From Paenibacillus agri (GTDB lineage: Bacteria > Bacillota > Bacilli > Paenibacillales > Paenibacillaceae), in NCBI RefSeq assembly GCF_013359945.1, contig NZ_JABWCS010000181.1, positions 1-45,518 of the forward strand: 45,518 nt of DNA, in the 5' to 3' direction. The translations under genes and the position numbers were made by a program. Positions 1 to 9,041 of this stretch are shown here, piece by piece. The notes under the pieces are model-generated. The model saw only the letters and a program-made list of their open reading frames with translations, did not search any database and was not told the origin of the DNA. The number at the start of each line of letters is the position of its first letter. The stretch's first letter is position 1.

Positions 1-160
1 AAATTGGTATTTAGAAAGAGCGATTGCTCATTTTGAAACATCTGACGAGAATTAAATTCTCATTTTTGAACTCACTTTCGTGAATTCGATACTCACTCGT
101 TGTTCAGTTTTCAAAGATCAATGTTTTGCTTGTCCGTCGCTCAATGTCTCAGCAGCGACC
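1..160 (-). other. rRNA operon leader (16S off the left edge)
   Basis: On the minus strand this is the transcribed leader of an rRNA operon that runs off the left end. A boxA-like antitermination element (minus strand TGATCTTTGAAAAC) lies at 107-120 and is followed by the Bacillales rrn sequence GAACAACGAGTGAGTA. Short hairpins follow, including GAGCGATTGCTC at 18-29 and GAGAATTAAATTCTC near 47-61, as expected of 16S processing leaders. The 16S gene itself is not visible. In B. subtilis an rrn operon also follows bofA, which supports the reading. Confidence 0.8.
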
Positions 161-165
161 TTTAT

Positions 166-195
166 AATATATCATGGCGACCGTTTTTCTGTCAA
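166..195 (-). promoter_or_regulatory. rrn promoter
   Basis: The minus strand shows a perfect -35 TTGACA (190-195), an 18-nt spacer and a -10 TATATT (166-171), upstream of the boxA leader. A second, weaker promoter could lie further upstream near 260-300 (TTGACG followed by TACATT after 18 nt), giving the usual tandem rrn arrangement. The second one is uncertain. Confidence 0.75.
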
Positions 196-305
196 GCGTT
201 TTTTTAATTTCTTTTTTTCGCTTCCTCTCCATCAAGTCATTCGAAAATGTCTTGCTTCAAGGGCCGAGAATTAATGTACCATATTATCCGGCACTGCGTC
301 AACCC

Positions 306-572
306 TTAAAACAAAGTTATTTTTAAACCCAATAGCATCAGTACTCCGGGCAGCCCTAAAACCGTTACTGCGCCTACAGTTGCCGGGTTAAGGGGAATAT
401 GCGCATCTGTTATAACGCCTGAGAAGTTCACTAAGTAAATACCCAGCGCTGCCAGGATTAAATGAGTGCCGAATAAACTTAACCAGCTGAAACCCAGTTT
501 TTTGCGAAATGCAATCAGAAACAATAGAAGAACGGATATGCTCAATACTCCAATAGCCACTAATCTCAACAA
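306..572 (-). CDS. bofA: BofA, inhibitor of pro-sigma-K processing
   Basis: Small integral membrane protein (88 aa). In Bacillus, BofA sits with SpoIVFA and SpoIVFB in the outer forespore membrane and holds the SpoIVFB protease inactive until the forespore signal arrives, delaying sigma-K activation. The sequence has two hydrophobic segments (about residues 3-22 and 30-50) and the family's hydrophobic, glycine-rich C-terminus (LNPATVGAVTVLGLPGVLML). The start is TTG (a second TTG follows directly) behind a strong AAAGGAGGAG site. It is the last gene of the dnaX-ebfC-recR-yaaL-bofA order and lies next to an rrn operon, as in B. subtilis. Length and position fit the family closely. Confidence 0.92.
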   Translation of the reverse strand: MLRLVAIGVLSISVLLLFLIAFRKKLGFSWLSLFGTHLILAALGIYLVNFSGVITDAHIPLNPATVGAVTVLGLPGVLMLLGLKITLF

Positions 573-607
573 TGTCTCTCCTCCTTTATCAACTCTGTTC
601 CATTTCT

Positions 608-853
608 TTATAGTTGTTTCCAGTTAAGCCCCAGACTCTTGGCATGCTTTAGATGAATCTGATATTTGCGTTCCGCCGCTTCTAAGATATAAATAGCGTA
701 ATCTATCTGATCCTGGCCCAGCGCTTCATCGAACATCAGGTAGGCTCGTTCCCATTCCATTTGCGCCTTGCGAACTTCTATAAACGTGTTCCAACCTTCA
801 TCATACTCCCGTTCCTTCTCAGCGTTCCCCCGCCATGCACCCCACCAGCCCAT
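608..853 (-). CDS. yaaL: YaaL-like small protein (DUF2508)
   Basis: Small, charged, predicted helical protein of unknown function, conserved between recR and bofA in Bacillales. I place the start at the ATG giving MGWWGAWRGNAEKE (81 aa), because AAGGGGAG sits 6 nt upstream. An in-frame ATG 69 nt further upstream has no ribosome binding site. The central part (VRKAQMEWERAYLMFDEAL) resembles YaaL proteins in its W/Y-rich amphipathic helix. A terminator after recR suggests that yaaL-bofA have their own promoter. Family assignment rests on position and general sequence character; no biochemical function is known to me. Confidence 0.8.
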   Translation of the reverse strand: MGWWGAWRGNAEKEREYDEGWNTFIEVRKAQMEWERAYLMFDEALGQDQIDYAIYILEAAERKYQIHLKHAKSLGLNWKQL

Positions 854-1009
854 GCTCAGCTCCCCTTCCGAATAAGTGTGAACAACAAGAACGCTACCGC
901 TCATTCGTTCATTCTCATTCATATAGGGAACGGGACAAACTTAGAACTAAAAAACTACCACAAATCTATAACCTCTTATAACAGGACACCCCTGATTAGC
1001 TCTGAACGC

Positions 1010-1043
1010 AAAAAAAGAAGCCCCACAGCTTCCTTGGGACTTC
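1010..1043 (-). terminator. Intrinsic terminator after recR
   Basis: On the minus strand GAAGTCCC pairs with GGGGCTTC (one G-U pair) and is followed by seven T. It lies between recR and yaaL, so the dnaX-ebfC-recR transcript probably ends here. Confidence 0.75.
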
Positions 1044-1070
1044 TCCACATACTCTAAAGCACCTTACGAT

Positions 1071-1670
1071 CTAAAACAGCTCACGACGGCCTTCCAAGGC
1101 CTTAGACAGTGTGACCTCGTCTGCATACTCCAGATCGCCACCTACAGGCAAGCCGTGGGCTATTCTAGTGATTTTAATATCAAAAGGGCGCGTTAGCCGC
1201 GAAATATACATAGCTGTCGCCTCCCCTTCAATATTGGGATTTGTCGCCATAATCAATTCCTTCACCCGCTCGTCGCCGAGTCTTACCAAAAGCTCCTTCA
1301 GACGGATATCATCCGGTCCAATACCTTCCATTGGCGAGATCGCTCCCTGGAGGACGTGGTAATAACCATTGAATTCCTTAGTACGCTCAATGGCAACTAA
1401 GTCCTTGGCGTCCTGAATCACGCAGATTACGGACGCATCACGCGTCTTGTCCTGACAGATCCGGCACGGGTCAGTATCGGTAATGTTACAGCACACCGAG
1501 CAATAGTGAAGATTGCGTTTGACGCTTACCAGCGCTTTAGCAAAATCAATGACTTCATCCTCTTTCATATTCAGCACATGAAACGCAAGACGAGCGGCCG
1601 TCTTCGGACCAACCCCCGGCAAGCGCGTAAAAGCATCGATCAGCTTAGCTAGCGGTTCGGGATAATGCAA
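1071..1670 (-). CDS. recR: Recombination mediator protein RecR
   Basis: Recombinational repair protein (199 aa) that acts with RecF and RecO to load RecA on single-stranded DNA coated by SSB. Visible parts: an N-terminal helix-hairpin-helix ([14 protein letters not shown], about residues 18-31), a four-cysteine zinc finger (CSVC...CRIC, about 57-72), a Toprim domain beginning at [12 protein letters not shown], and the conserved C-terminal motif [17 protein letters not shown]. The start codon is TTG with AAAGGAG about 10 nt upstream; the resulting N-terminus [14 protein letters not shown] matches other RecR proteins. It lies about 40 nt after ebfC and is probably cotranscribed with dnaX. Confidence 0.96.
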   Translation of the reverse strand: MHYPEPLAKLIDAFTRLPGVGPKTAARLAFHVLNMKEDEVIDFAKALVSVKRNLHYCSVCCNITDTDPCRICQDKTRDASVICVIQDAKDLVAIERTKEFNGYYHVLQGAISPMEGIGPDDIRLKELLVRLGDERVKELIMATNPNIEGEATAMYISRLTRPFDIKITRIAHGLPVGGDLEYADEVTLSKALEGRRELF

Positions 1671-1707
1671 AGTAATGTTTCTCCTTTAGGCTAAATGGAG
1701 TAATGGT

Positions 1708-2019
1708 CTAGAACAAACCAGGAATCTTCATTCCGCCAGTAAATTTACCCATATCGTTGTTTGCCAGATCTTCAGCTTGTGTCAACGCATCATTCACAGC
1801 AGTGATCACAAGATCCTGCAACATTTCCACATCATCCGGATCCACTGCTTCCGGTTTAATCTGAATGGACAGTAGTTTCTTGTGTCCGTTCACTTGTACG
1901 GTAACTACGCCACCACCAGATGATCCTTCAACAGTTTTGCTGCCAAGCTCTTCTTGAGCTTTGAGCATTTGCTCCTGCATTTTTTTAACTTGTTTCATCA
2001 TTTGGTTCATATTGTTCAT
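1708..2019 (-). CDS. ebfC: YbaB/EbfC family nucleoid-associated protein
   Basis: Small DNA-binding protein (103 aa), YaaK in B. subtilis. The family forms dimers that bind DNA and associate with the nucleoid. The N-terminus is methionine- and glutamine-rich and helical ([20 protein letters not shown]), followed by the conserved [19 protein letters not shown] strand region and the C-terminal GGMKIPGLF. The start has AAAGGAGAG 7 nt upstream. It lies 51 nt downstream of dnaX and upstream of recR, the standard dnaX-ebfC-recR operon. Confidence 0.94.
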   Translation of the reverse strand: MNNMNQMMKQVKKMQEQMLKAQEELGSKTVEGSSGGGVVTVQVNGHKKLLSIQIKPEAVDPDDVEMLQDLVITAVNDALTQAEDLANNDMGKFTGGMKIPGLF

Positions 2020-2070
2020 AATCGATCTCTCCTTTGGAATGCGCCATTTGGCGCTAATCTGCTGAAAGCA

Positions 2071-3843
2071 TTACTCTTTTATGACAACAAGGTCTTCTCC
2101 AAAAAGCTGGATCGCCTCATCAATCCAAGGTTCTTGTTTTGCTGCTCCTGCCTCGTGTTCATGCTCCAGGCGCAATTCTTCCTTACCAGGCTGTTCGGCA
2201 GACTTCATAGAAGCCTCATTCCAATCGCGAAGCATGATGGTTACAAGACGGTACGGCTTGCCCAGACGGGCAGCCAGAACACCCTCAATCACCTGCCGGT
2301 TAGCAGGCTTCTCTGTAGTATCCCGGTGTATGGTGTTCTTGAAAGCAACCAGCACTGCGTCTTCCATAACCGATACAGGCTCGCCATCTACAAACCAGGC
2401 ATGGACGGTGATTTTCTCTTCCTTCACACCTTGCAGTACTAGGCTCCACTGTTTATAAATAGACGCAAAGTCAGCACTGTCCTTACCGGCTATGAATTTA
2501 TCCACCTGTGGCGGCATCTTGGAAGCCGTGCTGATCCGCGGAGCAGCACTAGGCACAGAGGCAGGTCTAGCCTGTGCACCCTCGCGCCCTCCGGAAATAC
2601 CACCTGACTGCAAGGCCTGTTCCAACTTCTTCTCCAGTGCGGCGATCTGTTTCTTAAGCACGCCCAGCTCATCAGGGTCAGAAGCGGCAGCTCCTCCTGC
2701 AGCAGCTCCTTGGAAGGCGCCAGAAGAAATGACCGCATCAGCCGGAACCGAGGCACTTTCCTGCAAGCTACAAAGCTTCATTAGCGCTACTTCGAACAGT
2801 GTCTGTGGATGGGTAGCATATTTCATCTCACCCAGATAACGGTTAAGCGTCTCCACAATTCCGAACAGCTGCTCACGGCTGAAGGCGGTTGCCATATCCT
2901 TAAAATCCGCCGGGTTCAGGACACGGTCGGTTAAGTGATCGGCGTTCGGAACCATTTTAATCATAAGCAGGTCCCGGAAGTAATACAATAAATTTTCAAG
3001 GCATTTATCGGCACTTTTGCCCTCATGCATAAGCTGCTCAACAAGCTCCAGAAGAAGTCCCATATCGCCTTCCAGAATCGCTCTGGCCAGACGGGCGAAC
3101 TGTTCCGAAGGTATTCCTCCAGTCATACCGAGCACTTGCTGGTAGGTAACCTGGCCCTCTGTGAAGGAAGATATCTGATCGAGAATACTAAGCGCATCAC
3201 GCATCCCCCCATCAGAGAGACGTGCGATGTACTGCAGAGCGTCATCATCTGCGGAGATGCCTTCCTTCTCACAGATTTGCTTCAGATGACCCGTCTGCTC
3301 CTCTAATGATACCCGGCGGAAATCAAACCGCTGACAACGGGAAATAATCGTTGCCGGCAGCTTATGAGGCTCTGTCGTCGCCAGTATGAACATTACATGG
3401 GGCGGCGGCTCTTCCAGCGTCTTCAGCAGCGCATTGAACGCTTCTGTTGTCAGCATATGCACTTCATCAATAATATACACTTTACGACGCACTTCGGTAG
3501 GCGCGTACTTCACCTTATCCCGCAGGTCACGAATCTCTTCTACACCCCGGTTGGACGCCGCATCAATCTCCTGCACATCCATGACATTGCCAGCAGTAAT
3601 CCGCAGGCAGGATGGACACTCGTTGCAAGGCTCCGGCCCCTGGCCGCGCTCACAGTTGACTGCCTTGGCGAGCACCTTGGCAGCACTGGTCTTACCAGTC
3701 CCCCGCGGACCGCTGAACAGATAGGCATGTGAGACCCTGTCTTCCCGTATAGCATTCTGCAGCGTTTGGATAATGTGCTGTTGTCCTACCATGTCCTGAA
3801 ACGACTGCGGCCGCCAAGCACGGTACAGCGCGATATGTTCCAC
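2071..3843 (-). CDS. dnaX: DNA polymerase III subunits gamma and tau
   Basis: Clamp-loader ATPase (590 aa) that couples beta-clamp loading to the replicative polymerase. Walker A (SGPRGTGKTSAAK, about residues 44-56) is followed by the zinc-binding cysteines (CERGQGPEPCNECPSC), Walker B with the DEVH box (VYIIDEVHML) and the SRC arginine-finger motif (ISRCQRFDF). The AAA+ core ends around residue 370. A low-complexity A/G/S-rich linker and a C-terminal tau-type domain follow. The start is GTG, giving MEHIALYRAWRP, with GAGGG 9 nt upstream. I see no strong frameshift cassette for producing gamma. The SRP RNA gene lies directly upstream, as in B. subtilis. Confidence 0.96.
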   Translation of the reverse strand: MEHIALYRAWRPQSFQDMVGQQHIIQTLQNAIREDRVSHAYLFSGPRGTGKTSAAKVLAKAVNCERGQGPEPCNECPSCLRITAGNVMDVQEIDAASNRGVEEIRDLRDKVKYAPTEVRRKVYIIDEVHMLTTEAFNALLKTLEEPPPHVMFILATTEPHKLPATIISRCQRFDFRRVSLEEQTGHLKQICEKEGISADDDALQYIARLSDGGMRDALSILDQISSFTEGQVTYQQVLGMTGGIPSEQFARLARAILEGDMGLLLELVEQLMHEGKSADKCLENLLYYFRDLLMIKMVPNADHLTDRVLNPADFKDMATAFSREQLFGIVETLNRYLGEMKYATHPQTLFEVALMKLCSLQESASVPADAVISSGAFQGAAAGGAAASDPDELGVLKKQIAALEKKLEQALQSGGISGGREGAQARPASVPSAAPRISTASKMPPQVDKFIAGKDSADFASIYKQWSLVLQGVKEEKITVHAWFVDGEPVSVMEDAVLVAFKNTIHRDTTEKPANRQVIEGVLAARLGKPYRLVTIMLRDWNEASMKSAEQPGKEELRLEHEHEAGAAKQEPWIDEAIQLFGEDLVVIKE

Positions 3844-3923
3844 TATGCATTACCCTCTCTCAAGTGCCACTTTCCTGGCATTTGTCGCTAACTCATTATA
3901 CTATATTCTCCAGACTTTGACCA

Positions 3924-3959
3924 AAAACAAAAAGCATCCTCGCTTATCGCAAAGATGCT
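3924..3959 (-). terminator. Terminator after SRP RNA
   Basis: Minus strand AGCATC ... GATGCT, with an inner TTGC/GCGA pairing, is followed by TTTTTGTTTTT. It separates the SRP RNA from dnaX. Confidence 0.8.
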
Positions 3960-3976
3960 GTCATTTATTCATATAA

Positions 3977-4248
3977 ACCGTGCACCTGTTATTGATGGCT
4001 GCGATCCAAGCGGCAACCCTACTGACTGCTCGGGCTAGGCCACCCTCCGGCACAAGAGCAAACTTGCTTATGGCTGCTTCCTTCCGGACCTGACCAGGTT
4101 CACAAGCACTCATTGCGGAGGACCCAACCGTCAACACAGCCCATAGGGACCAAGGCCTCACATCGACAGCACCTCTAACAGGAATTCAACCTCGCTACAG
4201 CGGATTGCGAGTTACAGGGCACCGCTACCTCCCCGTCTAGCACGGCGA
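3977..4248 (-). ncRNA. ffs: Signal recognition particle RNA (large Bacillus type)
   Basis: About 270-nt SRP RNA (scr/4.5S class with an Alu domain). The 5' end carries GCCGTGCTAGACGGGGAGGT and the 3' end GGTGCACGGT, which pair to close the long Alu/S helix. The conserved domain IV that binds Ffh is visible on the minus strand as TGGTCAGGTCCGGAAGGAAG around 4075-4095. Length and 5'/3' sequences match the B. subtilis scRNA pattern. The gene is expressed from its own promoter at 4254-4282 and ends at the terminator at 3924-3959. It is placed immediately upstream of dnaX, as in B. subtilis. End positions are good to a few bases. Confidence 0.95.
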
Positions 4249-4253
4249 AGTTA

Positions 4254-4282
4254 AGTATATCCTACGCTCGGACAAAAATCAA
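4254..4282 (-). promoter_or_regulatory. Sigma-A promoter of SRP RNA
   Basis: Minus strand -35 TTGATT (4277-4282), a 17-nt spacer and -10 TATACT (4254-4259). The predicted start, about 7 nt downstream, coincides with the 5' end inferred from RNA pairing. Confidence 0.8.
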
Positions 4283-4352
4283 CCTCGGAGAATTAACAGC
4301 TCCCCATCACATGCTTTACAGGAATAATAACGCTCAATAATTGGGAGCAATG

Positions 4353-4380
4353 AAAAAACCCCCGGCATTAAGCCGGGGGC
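4353..4380 (-). terminator. Intrinsic terminator after rpmE
   Basis: Minus strand CCCCCGGC-TTAAT-GCCGGGGG followed by TTTTTT, a perfect 8-bp GC stem directly downstream of rpmE. Confidence 0.93.
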
Positions 4381-4417
4381 TAGATCTAATAATTATGCCG
4401 CAAACGGGCTAATTGAA

Positions 4418-4615
4418 TTAGATACCGTATTTCTTCTTAAATCTATCAACGCGACCGCCGGCATCCAGGAACTTCTGCTTGCCAGTGAAGAACGGGTGGC
4501 AGTTGGAGCAAATTTCGACGCGCAGCTCTTGTTTAACAGAACCGGATTCGAAAGTGTTGCCACATGCGCAGGTTACCTTAGTAATGTTGTACTTTGGTTG
4601 AATTGCTTCTTGCAT
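4418..4615 (-). CDS. rpmE: 50S ribosomal protein L31
   Basis: Ribosomal protein L31 (65 aa). It is the zinc-containing (C+) form: cysteines at about 16, 18, 36 and 39 (CAC ... CSNC) match the zinc-binding type that is used when zinc is sufficient. The C-terminus [13 protein letters not shown] is the family signature. A strong sigma-A-like promoter precedes it (4679-4707) and a GC-rich terminator follows, so it is probably a single-gene transcript, possibly with read-through from the rho operon. In B. subtilis rpmE also lies beside rho. Confidence 0.96.
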   Translation of the reverse strand: MQEAIQPKYNITKVTCACGNTFESGSVKQELRVEICSNCHPFFTGKQKFLDAGGRVDRFKKKYGI

Positions 4616-4678
4616 TTGAATTTCACCTCTCTTGCCCTAAGCCTCATGCGGACTCAGAGTTAATAGACACATGAGCAT

Positions 4679-4707
4679 AGTTTAGCACGAAACATGCAAA
4701 TGGGCAA
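4679..4707 (-). promoter_or_regulatory. Promoter of rpmE
   Basis: Minus strand -35 TTGCCC (4702-4707), 17-nt spacer, -10 TAAACT (4679-4684), about 60 nt upstream of the rpmE start codon. Confidence 0.65.
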
Positions 4708-4733
4708 TATGTTTCAAATTTACATTTCCAATG

Positions 4734-6011
4734 CTAAACGTGTATCCGACCAGACTTGGCACGGGTCAAATTAGCAGGCGGCACATGGGTAAATGAGCCG
4801 ATAACCACACCGGGAAGTTCTTCCCGGAAAATGTCCAACATCGTCTTCATACCGAGGATCTCCCCTTGAGCTGGAGGGATCAATTCCAGATAACTCTCCG
4901 GGTCAATATTCAGATTCCGCATCTGGATCAACTTGAGATCGGTGCGTCGCACGAATTCCACCATGGCTTCGATCTCTTCTTCACGATCGGTCACACCAGG
5001 GAAGATCAGATAGTTGATCGACGTGTACACGCCCTGGGATGCCGCATATTTCAGAGATTTCTCAACATTAGCTAAAGTATAACCCCGCGGCTTGTAGTAG
5101 GCATTGTAGTGATCATCCAACGCACTGATGGTGCTGACACGCATCAAATCAAGCCCAGCATCAACGATTCCGCGGATATGGTCGCTTAAGCCCGCATTCG
5201 TATTGATATTAATGTAACCCATGTCGGTAGTAGCACGCACTTCTCGCATAGCTTCGATAATAATCTTAGCTTGTGTCGACGGTTCCCCTTCACAACCTTG
5301 TCCAAAGCTAACAATGGACTCTGGTGTCTTCAGGTGCTCCAACATCACTTCTACCAGCTCATCTACACGCGGGCGGAAGTTCATCCGCGTCTGCGGAGAG
5401 ACAAAGCCACTGTCATCCGGTTGCTCGGAAATACAGCCGAAGCAGCCTGCATTGCAAGAATAGGAGACAGGTACAGCGCCCTCCCAACGACCCAGGAAGG
5501 TGTTGGAGGAGGTTAAGCATTCATAACCAAGTGCACAATTGGACAAATGTCCAAAGAGACGGTTCTCTGGATACTTAGCCGTCAGATCGCCTACACCTTT
5601 CTTGACAAGATCCCGGTCACAATTTAGCGGGTTCCACTGTTCAGGATCATCTGTAAGCTCTGCGCCTACATAGAAGCGCCCGTCCTTCCACACCACTGCC
5701 GAATAACCGAACAGGGGCAGCTTGTAAGACTTATCTGTCTTGACATAGCCGGGAAGGCATAACCGTGTATAACCTTGCGGCATCAATGCCCCAACCGCTT
5801 GAGAACCTTCGGGCAGCGGCAGCATTTCACCGGTTGCCGGATTCATGCCCACTGCCCGTGTGTTAGGCAGACCAACCAGCGTAGCACCCTCAGGCAGTGG
5901 AATTAGCTCTTCCTCCAGCATTTCGACAATCATATCCCCGCTGCGGGCTAGCCCATACAGCTCGGGATGATCATATACGTTACCTTTCTCATCGGCATAT
6001 ACCAAATACAT
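4734..6011 (-). CDS. Radical SAM protein of unknown function
   Basis: A 425-aa radical S-adenosylmethionine enzyme. The [4Fe-4S]-binding motif is C186-x3-C190-x2-C193 (SCNAGCFGC). It is followed by a typical half-barrel with a glycine-rich SAM segment (VSFGQGCEGEPS) and further strands (YININTNAGLSD, LMRVSTISAL). About 180 residues precede the motif, which is unusual; this region carries proline-rich repeats (LIPLPEGATLVGLPN, MLPLPEGSQAVGALM) and cysteines at about 85, 131, 159 and 165. There is no clear SPASM-type C-terminal cysteine cluster. The ATG has GAGGAG 6 nt upstream. It begins 23 nt after the rho stop, so it is very probably cotranscribed with rho. Substrate unknown; the context suggests a housekeeping role near rho and rpmE, but that is only inference. 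Confidence 0.85.
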   Translation of the reverse strand: MYLVYADEKGNVYDHPELYGLARSGDMIVEMLEEELIPLPEGATLVGLPNTRAVGMNPATGEMLPLPEGSQAVGALMPQGYTRLCLPGYVKTDKSYKLPLFGYSAVVWKDGRFYVGAELTDDPEQWNPLNCDRDLVKKGVGDLTAKYPENRLFGHLSNCALGYECLTSSNTFLGRWEGAVPVSYSCNAGCFGCISEQPDDSGFVSPQTRMNFRPRVDELVEVMLEHLKTPESIVSFGQGCEGEPSTQAKIIIEAMREVRATTDMGYININTNAGLSDHIRGIVDAGLDLMRVSTISALDDHYNAYYKPRGYTLANVEKSLKYAASQGVYTSINYLIFPGVTDREEEIEAMVEFVRRTDLKLIQMRNLNIDPESYLELIPPAQGEILGMKTMLDIFREELPGVVIGSFTHVPPANLTRAKSGRIHV

Positions 6012-6034
6012 GTTAGTCTCCTCTTATTCTCGTT

Positions 6035-7384
6035 CTAGGTTGTGGATACGGTGGGTGCCTTCGAGCGGGTCGTGCGGCGTGCAGATGCTCCGCTGTTCGA
6101 TGTACCGCCGCTGCTGGCCGTGCCACTGGCAGACTCTTTACCTGCAACATCAAATGATGCCAGGAACTCGGCATTCGTCTTGCTGTCACGCAGCTTTTTG
6201 AGGAAGCCTTCCACAAAATCATAGGACTCATTCATATTTTTACGGATAGCCCAAATGGTATCCAGTTCTTCCTTACTCAGCAATACCTCTTCACGGCGCG
6301 TACCTGAGCGACGAATATCGATCGCAGGGAAAATACGGCGTTCCGCAAGCTTACGATCCAGGTGCAGCTCCATATTACCTGTACCTTTAAACTCTTCATA
6401 AATGATGTCATCCATACGTGAACCTGTATCGATCAATGCTGTAGCCAGAATCGTCAGGCTGCCGCCTTCTTCCACATTACGCGCCGATCCGAAAAACCGT
6501 TTAGGGCGATGGAAAGCAGCAGGATCAATCCCTCCGCTCAGCGTCCGTCCAGATGGAGGTACAACAAGGTTGTATGCACGCGCCAGTCGCGTAATACTGT
6601 CCAGCAGAATAACAACATCTTTCTTGTGCTCGACCAAACGAAGCGCACGTTGAAGCACAAGCTCAGCTACTTTGATATGATTCTCCGGCAATTCGTCAAA
6701 AGTCGAGGCCACAACTTCACCCTTCACAGAGCGCTGCATATCGGTTACTTCCTCGGGACGTTCATCGATCAGAAGCACAAACAGTTCTATCTCAGGATTA
6801 TTAGTGGAAATGCTGTTGGCAATTTCTTTTAGGAGGAGCGTCTTCCCTGCTTTAGGAGGCGCTACAATCAAACCGCGTTGCCCCAGACCTACAGGAGCGA
6901 GCAAATCCATTATTCGGGTAGATAAATGAGTAGGGGATGTTTCAAGCGGCAGCTTGTCTTGCGGATAAAGAGGTGTTAACGCCGGGAAATGCAGGCGTTC
7001 CGCTGCGCTGGCAGGGTTCTCGCCATTAACGGCATTGACCTGAAGCAATCCAAAATAACGTTCATTTTCTTTGGGGGTCCGACATTTCCCCGATACCAGG
7101 TCTCCGCTGCGAAGATCAAACTTGCGAATCTGGGAGGCTGAGATATAAATATCCTCCGCACTTGGCAAGTAGTTGATCGGCCTTAGGAATCCGTAGCCTT
7201 CCGGCAGAATCTCCAGTACACCTTCCATAAACATGAGCCCGCTTTGCTCCGCCTGCGCCCGAAGGATGGCAAAGATCAGCTCCCGTTTCTTCATCTGCCC
7301 GTAGTAAGGAATCTGGTATTTCTTGGCCAGCTTGTACAAGTCGGTCAGCTTCATTTCTTCCAGATCGGAAATTTGAAGATCCAT
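6035..7384 (-). CDS. rho: Transcription termination factor Rho
   Basis: Hexameric RNA-dependent ATPase/helicase (449 aa) that ends transcription. Domains: N-terminal helical part ([13 protein letters not shown]), cold-shock-like RNA-binding domain with EGYGFLRP (about 62-69), Walker A (APPKAGKT, K181), Walker B ([16 protein letters not shown]) and the SGG Q-loop/R-loop region ([12 protein letters not shown]). The C-terminus has a tail of about 35 residues rich in Ser, Thr, Ala and Gly beyond the usual Rho end (from about residue 415), a low-complexity extension. The start has AGGTGG 7 nt upstream. The downstream radical SAM gene follows after 23 nt. Confidence 0.96.
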   Translation of the reverse strand: MDLQISDLEEMKLTDLYKLAKKYQIPYYGQMKKRELIFAILRAQAEQSGLMFMEGVLEILPEGYGFLRPINYLPSAEDIYISASQIRKFDLRSGDLVSGKCRTPKENERYFGLLQVNAVNGENPASAAERLHFPALTPLYPQDKLPLETSPTHLSTRIMDLLAPVGLGQRGLIVAPPKAGKTLLLKEIANSISTNNPEIELFVLLIDERPEEVTDMQRSVKGEVVASTFDELPENHIKVAELVLQRALRLVEHKKDVVILLDSITRLARAYNLVVPPSGRTLSGGIDPAAFHRPKRFFGSARNVEEGGSLTILATALIDTGSRMDDIIYEEFKGTGNMELHLDRKLAERRIFPAIDIRRSGTRREEVLLSKEELDTIWAIRKNMNESYDFVEGFLKKLRDSKTNAEFLASFDVAGKESASGTASSGGTSNSGASARRTTRSKAPTVSTT

Positions 7385-7574
7385 GTAATAACCACCTATT
7401 CAATTTTTATAATGAGTCCGTGAATATAGCTCTATGTACACTGAACTATATCAACAAAAAATAAGAGTCCGGCAAAATCCTCATTAGAATAGGATTACCC
7501 GAATTGGAAGGAGATATGCAGTCTTCTTGCAAAATAAACTCCTTCCAGTTAGCGGGAAACCCTATAAATTCATT

Positions 7575-8828
7575 CTATTCGTTCTCGCGCCAAACGTCAG
7601 CCCCCAGATTACGGAGATTTGTCACCAAATGATCGTAGCCCCGATCAATATACTCCACGCCCGTTACTTCGGTGATGCCTTCCTCTACTGTAAGGCCGGC
7701 GATAACAAGTGCCGCACCAGCCCGCAGATCAGCCGCCTTGACCTTTGCTGCATTAAGCTTGCTGCCTTCCACAATTGCCGAACGACCCTCGACACGAATC
7801 TTGGCCCCCATACGGACCAGTTCCGGCACATGCTTGAAGCGATTGCTGTAAACAAAATCACTCAGCACACTAACACCTTCAGCCTGAGTCAACATACTGG
7901 TCATTGGGGACTGCAGATCGGTGGCAAAGCCCGGGTAAATCAGCGCTTTGACGTCTGCATGCTCATACTTGGCTCTGCCAATTACACGAATGCTCTCATC
8001 AAGCTCTTCAATATCTACGCCCATCTCCAGCAGCTTGGCGGTTAAAGCCTCAAGATGCTTAGGGATGACGTTATCTATAAGGACGTTGCCGCGCGTTGCC
8101 GCTGCAGCAATCATATATGTTCCAGCTTGAATCCGGTCAGGAATAATGGAGTGACGGCAGCCGTGCATTTCCGTAACGCCTTCGATCCGGATGGTTTCCG
8201 TACCGGCACCTTTAATAATGGCACCCATTGAATTAAGGAGTGTAGCTACATCTATAATCTCAGGCTCTTTAGCCGCATTTTCAATAATAGTAGAGCCTTT
8301 GGCTCTTGAAGCCGCCAACATGATATTAATCGTGGCCCCGACACTGGATACATCCAGATAAATCTTGGCCCCGCGTAATTCCTTGGCATACAGGTGGATA
8401 GAGCCATGTTCATTAGTCACTGTTGCGCCCAGCGCTTCAAATCCCTTGATGTGCTGGTCAATCGGACGGGGCTCAAAATTACAGCCACCAGGAAGCCCTA
8501 TTGTCGCTTCCTTGAATCTTCCAAGAAGCGCTCCCATCATATAGTAAGACGCCCGCAATTTCTTGACAGGCCCATTAGGCATAGGGATGGACACAATACG
8601 GGAGGGGTCAATTCTCATTTGGTTGCCTGACCAGGATACACTTGCGCCAAGCTCTTCCAGTATTTCGGAGTAAACTGCAACATCGCTAAGGGACGGTAGA
8701 TTATCCAGCACAACTTCAGATTCGGCTAAAATCGCCGCAGGAATAAGCGCAATCGCGCTGTTCTTGGCTCCGCTGATCGTAACAACACCTTGCAGCGGAC
8801 GTCCACCGCCAATCATTAATTTTTCCAT
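7575..8828 (-). CDS. murA: UDP-N-acetylglucosamine 1-carboxyvinyltransferase
   Basis: First committed enzyme of peptidoglycan precursor synthesis (417 aa): transfers enolpyruvate from PEP to UDP-GlcNAc. The active-site loop cysteine is present (C116 in [12 protein letters not shown]), so the enzyme should be sensitive to fosfomycin in principle. K22 in SGAKNSA fits the conserved substrate-binding lysine. The position between fba and rho corresponds to the second MurA paralogue of Bacillus (murAB, also called murZ), so a second copy is expected elsewhere in the genome. The glpX and transaldolase-like genes found beside it in B. subtilis are absent here. A GGGGGA site lies 12 nt upstream of the ATG, which is rather far. 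Confidence 0.94.
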   Translation of the reverse strand: MEKLMIGGGRPLQGVVTISGAKNSAIALIPAAILAESEVVLDNLPSLSDVAVYSEILEELGASVSWSGNQMRIDPSRIVSIPMPNGPVKKLRASYYMMGALLGRFKEATIGLPGGCNFEPRPIDQHIKGFEALGATVTNEHGSIHLYAKELRGAKIYLDVSSVGATINIMLAASRAKGSTIIENAAKEPEIIDVATLLNSMGAIIKGAGTETIRIEGVTEMHGCRHSIIPDRIQAGTYMIAAAATRGNVLIDNVIPKHLEALTAKLLEMGVDIEELDESIRVIGRAKYEHADVKALIYPGFATDLQSPMTSMLTQAEGVSVLSDFVYSNRFKHVPELVRMGAKIRVEGRSAIVEGSKLNAAKVKAADLRAGAALVIAGLTVEEGITEVTGVEYIDRGYDHLVTNLRNLGADVWRENE

Positions 8829-9041
8829 AAATTAACAGGTTCCCCCTACGTGTATTGCGGTTGGTCGACAATACGTGCTGTGGCTTTTCTAATGATAAAG
8901 GTGATGAAAATGGAAAGACACCGGCTATGCGGTGTACTCTCCACATCATCATATTCAACTGAAAAGGACAGTATAACCTGTCCGATATGCTTATTCAAAA
9001 CTTGATGGACTGCTGTCCTTCAAAACTTAAGAAAACAGATC

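Noticed and set aside
80..274. 64-codon plus-strand frame at the left end
   Set aside because: Overlies the rrn promoter and leader on the other strand.
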